Positions 1 to 10,907 of a stretch of DNA of 64,000 bases are shown in pieces. The DNA is from Agarophyton chilense. Its lineage: Eukaryota > Rhodophyta > Florideophyceae > Gracilariales > Gracilariaceae. The translations under genes and the position numbers were made by a program. The notes under the pieces were generated by a model. It saw only the letters and a program-made list of their open reading frames with translations. It was not told where the DNA came from and did no database searches. How positions within the stretch are numbered: position 1 is the first letter of the stretch; each line of letters opens with the position of its first letter. The stretch lies in NCBI GenBank assembly GCA_030374765.1, contig JARGXX010000111.1, positions 992,001 through 1,056,000 on the forward strand. Reading direction: 5' to 3'.

Positions 1-1262
1 CGCGTATTAAGAAAGTATTTTTTTTGGTCTACCCAAACGTCCGACATTCGGTCCTTTGTTCGCGCCTGCATCCATTGTCTATCGACAATGGGAGGGGGGA
101 AGGTTCCGCGAACGTTCGGACTTGCTCTCTCTGGAACAACGCCAAAGGCCCTTCTCCAGTTTGACTAAATCGAGATTGGTCCTTCTTCGGGAAATGAGAA
201 ATACGTTTTCATGTTTCGTGATGACCACAGTGAGTGCGGTTGGGTTTTCCCTTCTGATGAAACGCAGGCTGAAAACGCAGCCCTCTCTATCATCTATTGG
301 TGTGCCGCTTTCAGAGTCCCATTGGGGTTGATGTCTGATGGACCTACCCATTTTAGGAATGAGACCCTCCGGCTCGTTGCCCACCCAATGTCTCCTTGTC
401 CCGCATCATTTTACTCTCCCTTATGTTCCTTGGAGTATTGGCGCGGTGGAACGACTGGGAGAGGAATTGACTAAAGTTCTGAGAGCCGTGACCTCGGAGT
501 TAGAGCTGCTCTTTAAGGAATGGGCGGATCTCCTGCACATTGTGCAGAATTCGCTAAACAACGCACCATCGCTCCAAAGGGAAAACATATCTTCTATCAC
601 GAGTTTCTTGGGACGCCAACCATCGCGGCCTATTGCAACCTTTCTCTGTAGTCGGATAAGCAAACCCATCACTATAGATGATTCCAAGATGCAACGCCTC
701 ATCAACATTAAGACACTCAAAAAACCACTGCGGATTTGACGCCTTTCATTCAGGAACACCTTCAAAGAAATCGAGAAAAGCACAGGGACCGCCCCAGAAG
801 CCTGGTAAATTTTGTCAAAGGTGACTACGTTCTGGTGGTACCCGAGGACTTCTTCAAAGGTGAGAACCATGAACTACGCTGACGTGGATCGCGACACATT
901 ATACACGCAGTTAACGACTTTACCTATGAGGTTGAAGATTTAAGAACCGGAATGACGGAAGAGCTTGACGATACAAGGCAAAACTGTTATCGGGACATTT
1001 CCTTGAATAAGGAGGCTATCATGAGCCACGTAATTCATTTTGAAACGGGTATGGTCATGCGGCGCCTGAGGGGTTTTAAAGAAACCGCAGACGGTGTGTA
1101 CGTCATCCTCCACTGGAAAGGATTGGCGATTTCGGAAGATAGTCTTGAGTCTCTAGAAATAACTACGAAGATGTCCCAGAGATGCTTCTCCGTCTCCTGG
1201 CTCGCAAGAACACCCTTTCCGTCTTACCAGATCCTGTTCGAGATGTTCTTTCCGTTTAAGAG
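1..1262 (+). pseudogene. Gyp-6: 3' end of a decayed Ty3/gypsy pol (integrase and chromodomain)
   Basis: Reading-frame fragments on the plus strand follow the order of a gypsy integrase tail. A core segment near 211-370 contains SDGPTHF and NET. It continues to about 740 in another frame with the PW..GAVERLG motif and the run RAVTSELE typical of the integrase end. Next comes a basic linker with KGDYVLV near 820, then a chromodomain-like stretch (WKGL..SEDS) at about 1085-1180. The last part, YEDVPEMLLRLLARKN, appears only after a frame change near 1160 and stops in the TAA-type context near 1250. Several frameshifts and stops are needed, so this is a dead copy, entering from beyond the window's left edge. 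It is the same lineage as Gyp-7. Family assignment is by motif; no reverse transcriptase is visible here. Confidence 0.75.
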
Positions 1263-4200
1263 GGGAGTGTAACTGATCCTTGGTATTCCATTTTCGGTTC
1301 TATCGAAGCATTTGCGCACCTAGTCGATATCCGACCCGTAGGGAATTTCTACGATAGTCTGCAGTATTCGGCGCTCACGAACGCCGGCGGAAACCTACAA
1401 AAGGATGAACCCATACCCTCAATAAACAGCAGAAGAGAAAAACGAAACAGCCTACGTTTGTTACAATTGTGTCTCTTTCTTAGTGTTTCTGACATGAACC
1501 CTCGGGCGAAAACGTATCCATAATTGTGTTTCGTCACATTTCAAAGCGTATGCGTACAGTGTGGATTTGCTATCGATAACACCTGCACTCGCCTTTTTCT
1601 GATTGAGATCAAAAGAAGAGGTGTAGTGTGGGCAAAGCCTCACACGATAGTGATCGATTGTATTGCTAGTCAAAACTGTCTTGTTGGTAATGCCAATGTA
1701 CTAAGGAAAAATGCCTACCACGACTTGAAATGTCCAAGTTTCTGAATCAGGATTGGTATGCAGTCGGCAAGCGACTGTACTCCAGAGGGATTTTCTTACA
1801 CCGGTTCTACGACAAACAGATTATGTTCGGCGGCATTTCTGTAAGGTTTTTTGTTCAGCTTTTAAATTACGTTGATCTGCACTTCTGTTGGAATCAGGCT
1901 GGTTGTGGTGATGGCTGAATCACTGGTCTGAACGGAGGGATCATTAGAGAAGATTTAAGACATAACACATATGAAGTTGGGAGCTATGAAAGATGCCACT
2001 CGGGAAACAGAGAGTTTCAGAAACGGAAGCAATGGCTGTGATATCGAGTCGATGAGACGGCGGCCTATGAGAATGATAGAAATTGGATCGACAATTGATC
2101 CTGATTTGAGTTTCTATCCCGGACGTTTGCACAGTTGTCAATGCAGAGATACGGAAATTGCATTCTGACTACAGATTTGACTGGACCGAGAATGTTCTCA
2201 GTCAGTCAGAGCATCTCCACGAGTTGTAGAACAAATGCCCAAACAACTAAATATGCGTGACAATTTAAACAGGCTGGCCTATCCCTGCCGCAAACGTTTT
2301 AGGCCAGAAGCATAGTGACCCCACCAGTTCAGGCTCATTTTGCTGGCCAATAGCTTGCTCGGTTCGCTATAAACAACCTCATAATAGAGGACTCCTACGA
2401 CGACTTTGACAACATCGTCGAAGACACCCTGTACCCCTGAGATGGGAAAACTGTTGAGTTGCTCGTTCATGGTACATCGCTGCTCCGTCGCGCGCCTAAT
2501 ATATTCCGTTACCATGCCGATGGACACGAACGTCTCGTTCGCGACTGATTCGCACCGAATCTAGTCTACAACAAAGTCATCTTTGACAAAAGATTTTGCA
2601 TCACTCCCCCAAATATTTTGCAGCCTGTGCGTGATGTTTCAAAATTTGAAAAGTACTTTGTCCAAACATCCAGCTGCGCTGACGTGTTTGGGTTTGGAGC
2701 GTTGGCGGCTTATACCGAAGGGGATGGTGCGGTTTTAGCTTGGACGCGGGATAGTGTACTCAGCATCCTGCAGGGGGTGGGGTGAGGTGGTATGTAAGGT
2801 TTTGAAGATGGTGGAGGTGGGGAAGGGGAAGATTTCGAGCGATCATTTATTGCGGTATCTAAGGGGTGTCTACATTTGAGTCGGTAAAAAACCGAGCAGC
2901 TGGTGGTAGAATCTACTGTGTTGGGGTTACGTTCTTTTCGCGGGAATGGTTTGGAGGGCGATGCAATCAGCTGGTAATATGTCGATGAGAGATGGTATAG
3001 GCTCTTATACTAGTAGATTCGTTCAGTTTATTGAGGCTAGCTACAGACTCTAAGAAGGCTGCCGCTGCCGCGTCGACTTCTTATAGGCTTTCAGCTGTAT
3101 TCTAGCTTAGTCACAGAACTGTTTTCACGGTTCTGTTCGGTGTGTCTGTTCCTAAAGTTTTGAGCTCTACAAACCCTTAGAGAGATGTTTTTCTAGTGAT
3201 CACTGTCCGATCCGGGAATAATACATCAAAATATGATATTTGCTACGTTTGAGAGGTTCTAGGAGTACCCTTCAAAATAGGCCACGGTCTATGGCTGGTG
3301 GAAATCAGTTGAATTTGGTCCATAGTTATACTCCGGCCTAAATTATTTGAGTCTAATTAGCATTCGTGTGGTTAGCAGCATGACCAAGTCCCTAAATTTG
3401 TAGGGATTTGATGAGTTGGTCTACTCGTGGAGATGCTCTATGTCCTAGTCACCTCAATTTCGTTCCTAGTAAGTCTGGTACAAATACGGCCCTGGTCAGA
3501 AGACTTGGGCATGTAACTTGTGCTAAAGATATGTTTCACGACCTGCGGGTTTAGGTATATTTTGCACACAAATCATCTGGTACTGAGCCAGAAGTTATTC
3601 CCAGTTATCATCAGAGGTTCCGGAACATTTATCGTCTTCGTGGCAGACTTTGAACACAAAGACTGTAGTGGTTCTGTTCTCATATTGATTGTCGGGGCGA
3701 CAGTTATCTTTTCGGCCACGAAACGGGTTCCGCACAGCTTCCTTTGCTTCTTCAGGCTCATTTCTGGGAGACACTATAACCTCTTCCCCACGACTTACAG
3801 CATAAAAAATAGCCAATGCTCAAGCACAGACATCAGAGGTTGAAGGATCATGTACTGCACAAAACAATTGGCGGGATATGAAACGACTGATTCTATTGTA
3901 AGAGCCCGAATGAAGCGGCGGATGCACTTAACTATTTCGAAGTTCTGTAAAATATCTGAATACTCAAGTCATATCGCAGTTAAGTCATCGCTGAAGCATT
4001 GTATTGACGTATTTCGAATTAATGGTTCGTCATTGTCGTTTGCATATGACCCAAACTTGTTTCGAATGCTTAGCTGACGGAAATCATAAAGCAGCAGAGC
4101 GCTAAATAAAAGGTAACAGGGGGTAGATTCGCTGTGGTCTTGTGATGGTTTTTGCACAGAGAAGATGTTTGACAGTCTGATGCTATTGACCTGACTTATT

Positions 4201-4466
4201 GATCACAAAAGTAGCTAACACAGATACTAGACTGAAATATACATGTATTGAAAATTATGGTATACAATGAGAGCGGAGCCCATTCGTTCATTTATTTATG
4301 TATGAGGTTGTAGACAACTACTCTTTCCTTTAGATAAGACGAGTAATTTTTTTAAGTAGTATGTGTTAAGGTATGACTGGTTCTCCTAATTCCTTTAGTT
4401 TTCCAATCACTAAGGATACTGTGCTATCTTTCGAAACAAAACATGGGTGTCGCTCTCTAACCGGAA
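1263..4466. other. Intergenic stretch with unassigned decayed sequence
   Basis: No ORF here looks like a complete gene. The part directly after Gyp-6 is where its 3' non-coding region and LTR should be, but no second LTR copy is in the window to prove it. A minus-strand reading at 2279-2527 (82 codons) and a Ser/Pro-rich minus-strand reading near 2700-2830 have protein-like composition. They might be remnants of an antisense gene like the one in Gyp-1, but I could not align them convincingly. From about 3.8 kb the sequence becomes AT-rich and featureless. Confidence 0.4.
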
Positions 4467-5579
4467 CTAACCAATGATTTTACATGTCATATTTCGGTTT
4501 AGAAACCAAAGACCATTTTTGATGAACCGCTTGCGCTTCTTTTTTGAACGACACCAGTTGTTGTGCCATATAGATATGGTCTGAGATCTGCACATATTTT
4601 TTAGAGCCCCACTAGGAAGATCATGTATAGATTGGCCGTCATGAAAAGCCCCGCCATTTAAATACAATCGAAATGGTAGGGTAACAATATCTACAGAATT
4701 ATTCCATCTACAAATTCTTCTAAAATCACTAGGCGACCCATCATAGATTCTATGGCTTCCATGTGGACGTTTACATGCTTGAATAATAAAACTTTTCTGA
4801 TCATTGATGTTTTTGTTTTCTTTCCTCGTAGAGCTTTTTACAAGTGTGTCAAAAAAGCGTATCACTTCTTTGGTAGATCTGGCATAGTAAAACCCGGTGT
4901 TCAAATTTAACGACCCTCGTTCTCGTCGGGAGTCACTTTGGATCACAATCTGGCCATGACTAATAGCGTAACTTTCCAAATGTTTTAAAACGTCTCTACA
5001 CCATACAATGTCTACATCTGTAAAAATGACGTTATAGCCTGCTCTCAGAATCTCCAGAGAAACTTTAAGTTTGAGTTTTGATACAAAATTAAAAGACTCG
5101 CTTCCAAACGTGGAGGCATCAAGGTCTTGATAGATGTTATGTCTATAGAACGAAGATAAATATGGGATGTTGTATCGAATAAGATCTTTCATTCCCTTTT
5201 CATCAAGGGCAGCCACTACCAGTTCTGATCTAGTTGCAGACTTAATGCTGCATCTAAGGTTTTGAACAAAGCCTAAATAATTTCCTGTTGAGGCTGTGAG
5301 TACAACTGTGGACATGTTTGATAATTTTGACACTTGAGAATACTTTTGAAGCACTTTCATGTCTCTGTAGCTAATTCCCGAATGCTTAGAAAAACCATTA
5401 CCCTCTCTCATTCTTTTCATGAAGGTTTTAAAGTTACTCTCATTTCTGGTATTCGAAAGGCAAAAGAAGAAAAAAACTTTGTACGCACAAAGAAGCAGAA
5501 CAAATTCTAATACGAAAAAATATTTTTGAGGATTTATTCCATTCCTCACTAAAGAGAGAAAACTTCTTGGTTGAGCCAT
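4467..5579 (-). CDS. GT77-like nucleotide-diphospho-sugar transferase, type II membrane protein
   Basis: The product has 370 residues and starts at an ATG; it is single-exon. Residues 19-41 are a hydrophobic, Phe/Leu-rich signal anchor after a short basic N-terminus, as in Golgi glycosyltransferases. The catalytic GT-A domain starts near residue 90 (VVLTAS). The metal- and nucleotide-binding DVD is at 188-190 within FTDVDIVW, followed by LNTGFYYAR at 225-233, NDQ at 259-261, and the C-terminal HNNW (339-342) and GLW (356-358) that mark the family. Known relatives transfer xylose, galactose or arabinose to cell-wall polymers or glycoproteins; the acceptor cannot be read from sequence. All key motifs are present, so it is probably functional. 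It stands alone, with AT-rich spacers on both sides. Confidence in the fold is high and in the exact substrate none. Confidence 0.88.
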   Translation of the reverse strand: MAQPRSFLSLVRNGINPQKYFFVLEFVLLLCAYKVFFFFCLSNTRNESNFKTFMKRMREGNGFSKHSGISYRDMKVLQKYSQVSKLSNMSTVVLTASTGNYLGFVQNLRCSIKSATRSELVVAALDEKGMKDLIRYNIPYLSSFYRHNIYQDLDASTFGSESFNFVSKLKLKVSLEILRAGYNVIFTDVDIVWCRDVLKHLESYAISHGQIVIQSDSRRERGSLNLNTGFYYARSTKEVIRFFDTLVKSSTRKENKNINDQKSFIIQACKRPHGSHRIYDGSPSDFRRICRWNNSVDIVTLPFRLYLNGGAFHDGQSIHDLPSGALKNMCRSQTISIWHNNWCRSKKKRKRFIKNGLWFLNRNMTCKIIG

Positions 5580-7025
5580 GTGCAGTAAATTGTCTTTGAT
5601 AGGTAAAAGACAAAACTCGCACTCTAAAGCGTTTTAGAAAACCGAACAAAATATACCTAATTATTTAGTTCTAAGATCTATAGACCTTTTCAAAAAACAA
5701 TATCAGAATCTTTAACAATTTTGTTGAGTGCCCTCTCAACGAAAAAAGAAATAAGAGAGAATAACAAACTAAATTTGTAAAAATATTTGAAATCATTTAG
5801 TATGTTAAATTATTCTGCTACTTTAAAATAACTGAACTTGAAGACAGCAAACATACCATCTGTTTCTTCTACTCATATGGAGTATGTTTATTATTTTGCT
5901 TCCCATGAAGTTTGTTCTATATAAGAAACATAGAAGGCCAGATTTATGTTCTAATATAGTATAATGTAACATTAATAGATTATTATTACATAGGGAGTAC
6001 ATACTACAAATTTATGATATAAGCGAATGAAGCGCTTGTTTTTTCTGAACGCATACTGGGCCAACGATTTTGAACTCCTAAAAAATGGAAATATCTCTCA
6101 AAATCTGCTCTTCCTAATGGGGGATATGGGAAGTTTTAAAAGATTACATCTATGTTTATCCGCTTAGATTATGCAAAGTGCGATAGGTGAACAGATTTCT
6201 CTCTCGCATGACATGGAGAAAAGCGGTTATAATTTCAACAGTAAATAGCTCCACACAACTGTCAAATCCAGAACCATAAGAAATATTACATACCTCACCC
6301 TACATTCAATTTTTTTGCGACATGTAACAGAGCATCTTTTGCGGCTTTAAAGGGTCCAGCACATACTATTTTCTTCATAACCTTCAGATTGTACCATTTA
6401 TTCCCAATTGGCGTAACTAATACTATATATTAGTAGTATCAAATACATATATCTTGAAAATCCACATGCCAGAGACGGTTATGTAGCTATTTCTTCTTTA
6501 TAGATAAAGGCTCCTAATATATTTTTAAAATCAAACTTGACACAAAAACAGAGCAGTATGTAGCGAAGTGAACCGTTTTGTATCTAAAAATTTGATACGA
6601 AACCTGAACTGCATCAGTATCTTAAACTTGTGTATATTCTTTCATTAAATGTAAACATAAATGGCTAGTAAAAATTGATAAAAATAAACTACTAGCCAAT
6701 TGCGAGAAGACTTTGAGCAGAAACTTTTCGTTGCCTTACTTTCTCTGTTAACCACAACATGTTTACTTGTCTGTTTCATAAGTCATACTACTACTAAAAA
6801 ACTCCTGAATGAAACTTTGTCTCACCAATGGAACAGTTTGATATATTTCTGTCAGATTAAGCGTCTTCCGGATGATTCAAAGAAGCTGTGTGTAATCTTC
6901 GCCATAAAAATAACTGGTTTGCCTTACCCGTCTTATATCCCGCTTTACTAGGAATGTGTTTCCCACAGAAGAGCCTTTCGGTACAACTCGGTGGTAGCTG
7001 TATAGAACCGAGATGATGACAGGAG
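5580..7025. other. AT-rich spacer upstream of the GT77-like gene
   Basis: This stretch is strongly AT-rich with many stops in all frames. It holds the presumptive promoter of the minus-strand glycosyltransferase gene. A short plus-strand reading at 6700-6951 has no protein-like features. I see no repeat, tRNA or transposon end here. Confidence 0.5.
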
Positions 7026-7730
7026 ATATCAATAAAGGTGAAACCAGAATTAAAAAAAATCTTCGTGAAGGTAATTCCCTACGACTTAGGCATTTCTATC
7101 GCTTGCGCGTTGTTATTAGTCTTTCTCTTCTTTGAGCGTCATTTTCCAATGGAATGGCCATGCAATCAAGGTGTACACTTAAAGCCCAGCACCTCTTGTT
7201 AGTTTAAATATTTCTTATCTGGATTATTTTTATTACTATAACGTGTTTACTGTAGTATTCTAAACAATAAAGTGGCCCATAAATTTCGCTTTATCGCTCG
7301 GTAAATCTTCTACAATCCGGTTCTTGTGGCATTAAGTCTTTTTCTCTTTCATTTGCTACAACTCTCTTTTGAGATTGAGCCGTGTTACCCACGGTACACG
7401 TATCCCCCCCACTTCTTTAAAAGAAAATCTACCGCCGTTGACGTCTGTTATTTATTACCTTTTGTAATATTCTCTCAGTACTGGGTTACCTCTTCTTTTT
7501 TCATTTAGCTTTCGTGCCCTACTCTACGCTTGCCCAACTGGTAGATCCTTTTTTATTTTTTTAGTCTCCTGGCTGACTACTAGCTTGTCCCGCTTGCCAT
7601 ATCGATTTGCTTTATGCTTACAGCCCGACTTTCTCGAGCATTCTCTGAAAGCTTTTGTTGCTGTGATACCCCCCAGAAGAGAAAACACAGAACTTCATCG
7701 TTCCCCTTGGTCTCCGGACCTTGCAAAACA
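7026..7730 (+). repeat. Gyp-5 5' LTR (same family as the Gyp-4 LTR)
   Basis: The segment is homologous by eye to 40732-41450. Shared blocks include TCGTGAAGGT near the start, ATCGCTTGCGCGT / ACCGCTTGCGCGT about 30 bases further in, a GGTTCTTGT.GG block before a CTACRACTCTCTT block, and near the end AAGAGAAA..AC followed by TCCG.ACCTTGC. The gag relic of Gyp-5 begins about 400 bp downstream, which makes this the 5' LTR. A TGG-starting stretch at about 7731 could be the primer-binding site. The 5' edge is placed by analogy with the Gyp-4 LTR start (ATATGAAGTGAAAC) and is approximate. Divergence between the two LTRs is large, so both are old. Confidence 0.6.
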
Positions 7731-8127
7731 AAGTGGTTTTTCGACTTCCGAAAAGGTCAACCCGTCTTCAATTTTTGGTCTACAAGTTGGTTTCCACATT
7801 CTTGTTTCAGTTCTCTATTGAGATCAATTCTCGATTTCGTGGTTTGATAACCCTTGGTGAAAGTTTTTGGTTTACACAGGCACAGCTGCAATTGTTCTTA
7901 TATGTCAAGATTCCCATCGGGTGCCTTCCCAGCCCAGACGCAGAAGAATTCCGTCCCCGAAGTGACCATCGCCTTAGGTGACGGTTCTCCGAAGAGGCTC
8001 GTCACTGGTCTTTTTCCTAAGGTTAACGTTAAATTTTAAGGTAAGGGCGAGGGTTTTTCGAAAGATCAATCAACCACCAAGGGCCTCAAATGATGATTCT
8101 ATTGCTTAAAACGAACAGAATATTGCC

Positions 8128-10010
8128 GTGGACACGCCAATACCCACACTATCTACTATACAAAAGGATGAAGAACACCATATTGATAATGATACAGACC
8201 TGCAAAAGAAGCTCACTGAGATGCACGAATCTCATAATACTTTCGTTAAGGAGTTGAAAGTACTGAGGGCCAGGTTTGAAACCTCTTCTATAAAGAATCA
8301 ATATAAAGATCTCTGTATTTTACAGGCAAATGACAAAAAACAGTTTGAATGTTTCGGAGGCCTTGCCATTTATGAGATGAACGATGGAACCCGATTCAAT
8401 TGTGTCATTTACCATTTGTAGATATAAAAGTAAATCATTTTTATTGATGATAGAGTCTCTAACGAGCTGATTTACGTCTCGAAAAACGCCATAAAGCACA
8501 ACAGGAAGGATGACTACGGCCGGAGGCGTAACAAGCAATTAAATTACGAATCCGATTCCTCGGACTCCTCCTGCTGTTCACGAAATTTTTATTATTTGAA
8601 TGAGTCTACTTCATTGGATTTCTTATCTGATGAAGGTCATCAAAGGTATTCGCCTCGTTCTAAACGGTTGTTTACCACCCAAGATGTAGTTCCTACCCGT
8701 ACTATAAGAATGAAGCACACTGGTGTGGAGGAACTGAAATGCACCGACTACGTGTACAGTAAATTTTATATTACCGATTTTATCGGCTGGGGACTCCTCA
8801 TTAAATCGTACACCCTAAAGCACGTGTAAATTTAAGGAATTCATAAATTATTTGAAGCCTTCCCACCGTAGCCATTTCTTTTCTGGAGACGACTTCACTT
8901 ACTGTTGAATCTCCTTGTACTCTTTATTGGAGAAGCAGACATTCTTCTTATGAATGAGGGCAATGTTTATATTGGGCTACCGAACTTTGTACGTGGCCTT
9001 GACAAATATCAGTATACCTCCAGAAGCGGTTTATTTAGAGCCTTAAAAGAAAAGTTAAGTGCATACCCGAACCAATTCTATACCTTTTGATATCCTATAC
9101 CACAACATAAAAGATTCAGGCGGTTATTCTTGGTCTTCGTGACTCTCACTAAAAGCCTGGAGAAACAGAAACAGTTTTTGGTACGTCTGAATGACGCTGT
9201 TTACAGTTGAGGTAATGTTTTCCCCGCTTAAGAACTTACCACCGTGTACATCGATGAGTTATATCCCAAAATTCGTACCTCTGTTGCATGATATCGAAAC
9301 GATTTAAAGAGAACTAAGAAATCGAAGTTATTACAAACCGCGCAAGTGCAAGGACATACCTTCCAAGCTCTTTTCTCTGGTCAGAAATCAGGTTACACGA
9401 AAGCATTGATGACGCGGGCGAATTCGCCATATTTATAGCTGGTCGCTTCTGGGCCCTCCAAGGAGATTACGCCAACGTCAAATTAGCTGAAAGGTATATT
9501 CTATCTGTTTCAAGAAAGTACTTCCTTCTTTCTCGGATGTCTCGAATAACCGATTGGAAACACCCTCTGCTTTACACAGCTCTACCCGGATCACAAGAGC
9601 GTTGTATTTCTTGTGCAAACTTGAGTACTAAAAAGAGCCGTTCAGGCTGAATGGATACATAGAATGTGGTAAAGTTCACGGATGATGTTTACGGTTTGTG
9701 GTTCCAACGCTATGGACTCAAATGTAATATATGTTACGAACAGGGTCATATTTCAATAGACAGTATTCTAAAATTGAGATAATTTGCCCAAGTGATATGT
9801 AATCATGAGATCTTGGCCCCCCACGGAAAGAAAAGCGTCCCAATGCCTTCTTTTCTCGGTGCAAAAATTGACTATCCATTGTAAATTCCGGATACAAACC
9901 AGCAGAATGCGTTTCCGAGCTTGTATATCTAACAACCAACTCTCGTTCTACTCATAAGAAAAACGCCCCTACCATCCCTATATCGGTTGTTCAGGGATCT
10001 GAGACCTCGC
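8128..10010 (+). pseudogene. Gyp-5 gag relic (capsid/nucleocapsid)
   Basis: The plus strand keeps pieces of the same gag as Gyp-1 in the same order. There is a coiled N-terminal segment at 8128-8421. The EADILLMNEG..Y.GLP.F.RG segment at about 8930-9000 matches EADILGMNEGQAYVALP in Gyp-1. A further block near 9130-9270 matches the RLNKAF..GNVYPAGE region. At about 9715-9780 a zinc knuckle CNICYEQGH.. has lost its last cysteine. Numerous stops and frameshifts show it is dead. No protease, reverse transcriptase or 3' LTR follows, so the element is truncated near 10.1 kb. Confidence 0.75.
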
Positions 10011-10349
10011 TAAAAGCGAGACAAGCCCAGTAAAACTGATAACGGAAGTCTCCTTTCTGACAAAGACGTTCTGGACAATAAGGCTGTTGATATATCAGAG
10101 GTGATCTACGAGCCATACTCGAACTATAGATTTTCGAAGAGTATAGTTCTTAAACAGTATGTTGGACTTTTTGTTGTTTTATAGTGCACTCTGGGCTCTA
10201 CAGTTTAGACATGTTTGAATCTGCATCGAAAGGGACTTGTAGCAATTGCGCCGCGATGTCATCGTATATGACACATTGACAAGAGCTAGTGCAGATACAA
10301 GGAAAAGGTGACAACCGAATACTATACAGAGTGCAAAACGGAGCACGGA

Positions 10350-10800
10350 AGAGCGAGGGGCACGAAAGAGAGGGGACTGCCTATCGAGGGAAGGCAACTA
10401 CAGAAACGAGCACGGCGAAGTAGTCCACGGACGGGCAGCAAAACGATTGAGGTTTAGTGCAAGAGTACGAGAGCAGAATGCTCACTGATGAAGGAACGTC
10501 CGGAAGAGGAGGGGCCTCACAACGAGAATGTGGACACGGAGGGCAGCAGGACAGATAGAGATAAGAACGTGTAGGCGGCGTTAGCATTAGAACAATGCAA
10601 CAGGACTGGAGGCGGCATGGGCATTAGAAAAATGCAACAGGACTGTAGGGACAGGCGTAATAGAGAGGACAGACCAGGAGTATAAAAGGAGAGAAAAAAC
10701 CAGGGACGAAAGAAAAACCGCGGAGAGAAAAAAAAAGCTGAGAGGAGAATAAAGCGACCTGAAGACGGTGATCTTTTGGCTTGTGCCGAAACTCTTTGAC
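10350..10800. other. Purine-rich tract
   Basis: Over about 450 bases the plus strand is strongly biased to G and A, with runs such as GAGAGAAAAAAC and GAAAGAAAAACC. The opposite-strand readings at 10517-10903 are therefore Ser/Phe/Leu-rich and not protein-like. A TATAAAAGG motif lies near 10680. Nothing else is seen between the end of Gyp-5 and the mariner end. Confidence 0.4.
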
Positions 10801-10809
10801 GTAATAGAT

Positions 10810-10905
10810 ACATCATGGCGCTGAAATCGAATGATCTCACAACAGTACATGAACTGCTCTTTTTGGCGCAGTTTTTGTCAAGGGTTATATTTTTGAAAGG
10901 CACTG
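10810..10905 (-). mobile_element. Lone Tc1/mariner end (terminal inverted repeat plus flank)
   Basis: Read on the minus strand from 10905, this stretch begins CAGTGCCTTTCAAAAATATA and runs into AAAACTGCGCCAAAAAG. It matches base for base, with few changes, the left terminal repeat of the mariner element at 56905. A flanking TA dinucleotide (10906-10907) fits the mariner target site. Similarity continues weakly into a TCATGTACTG stretch and is then lost, so only one end survives or this is a short non-autonomous derivative. Confidence 0.65.
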
Positions 10906-10907
10906 TA

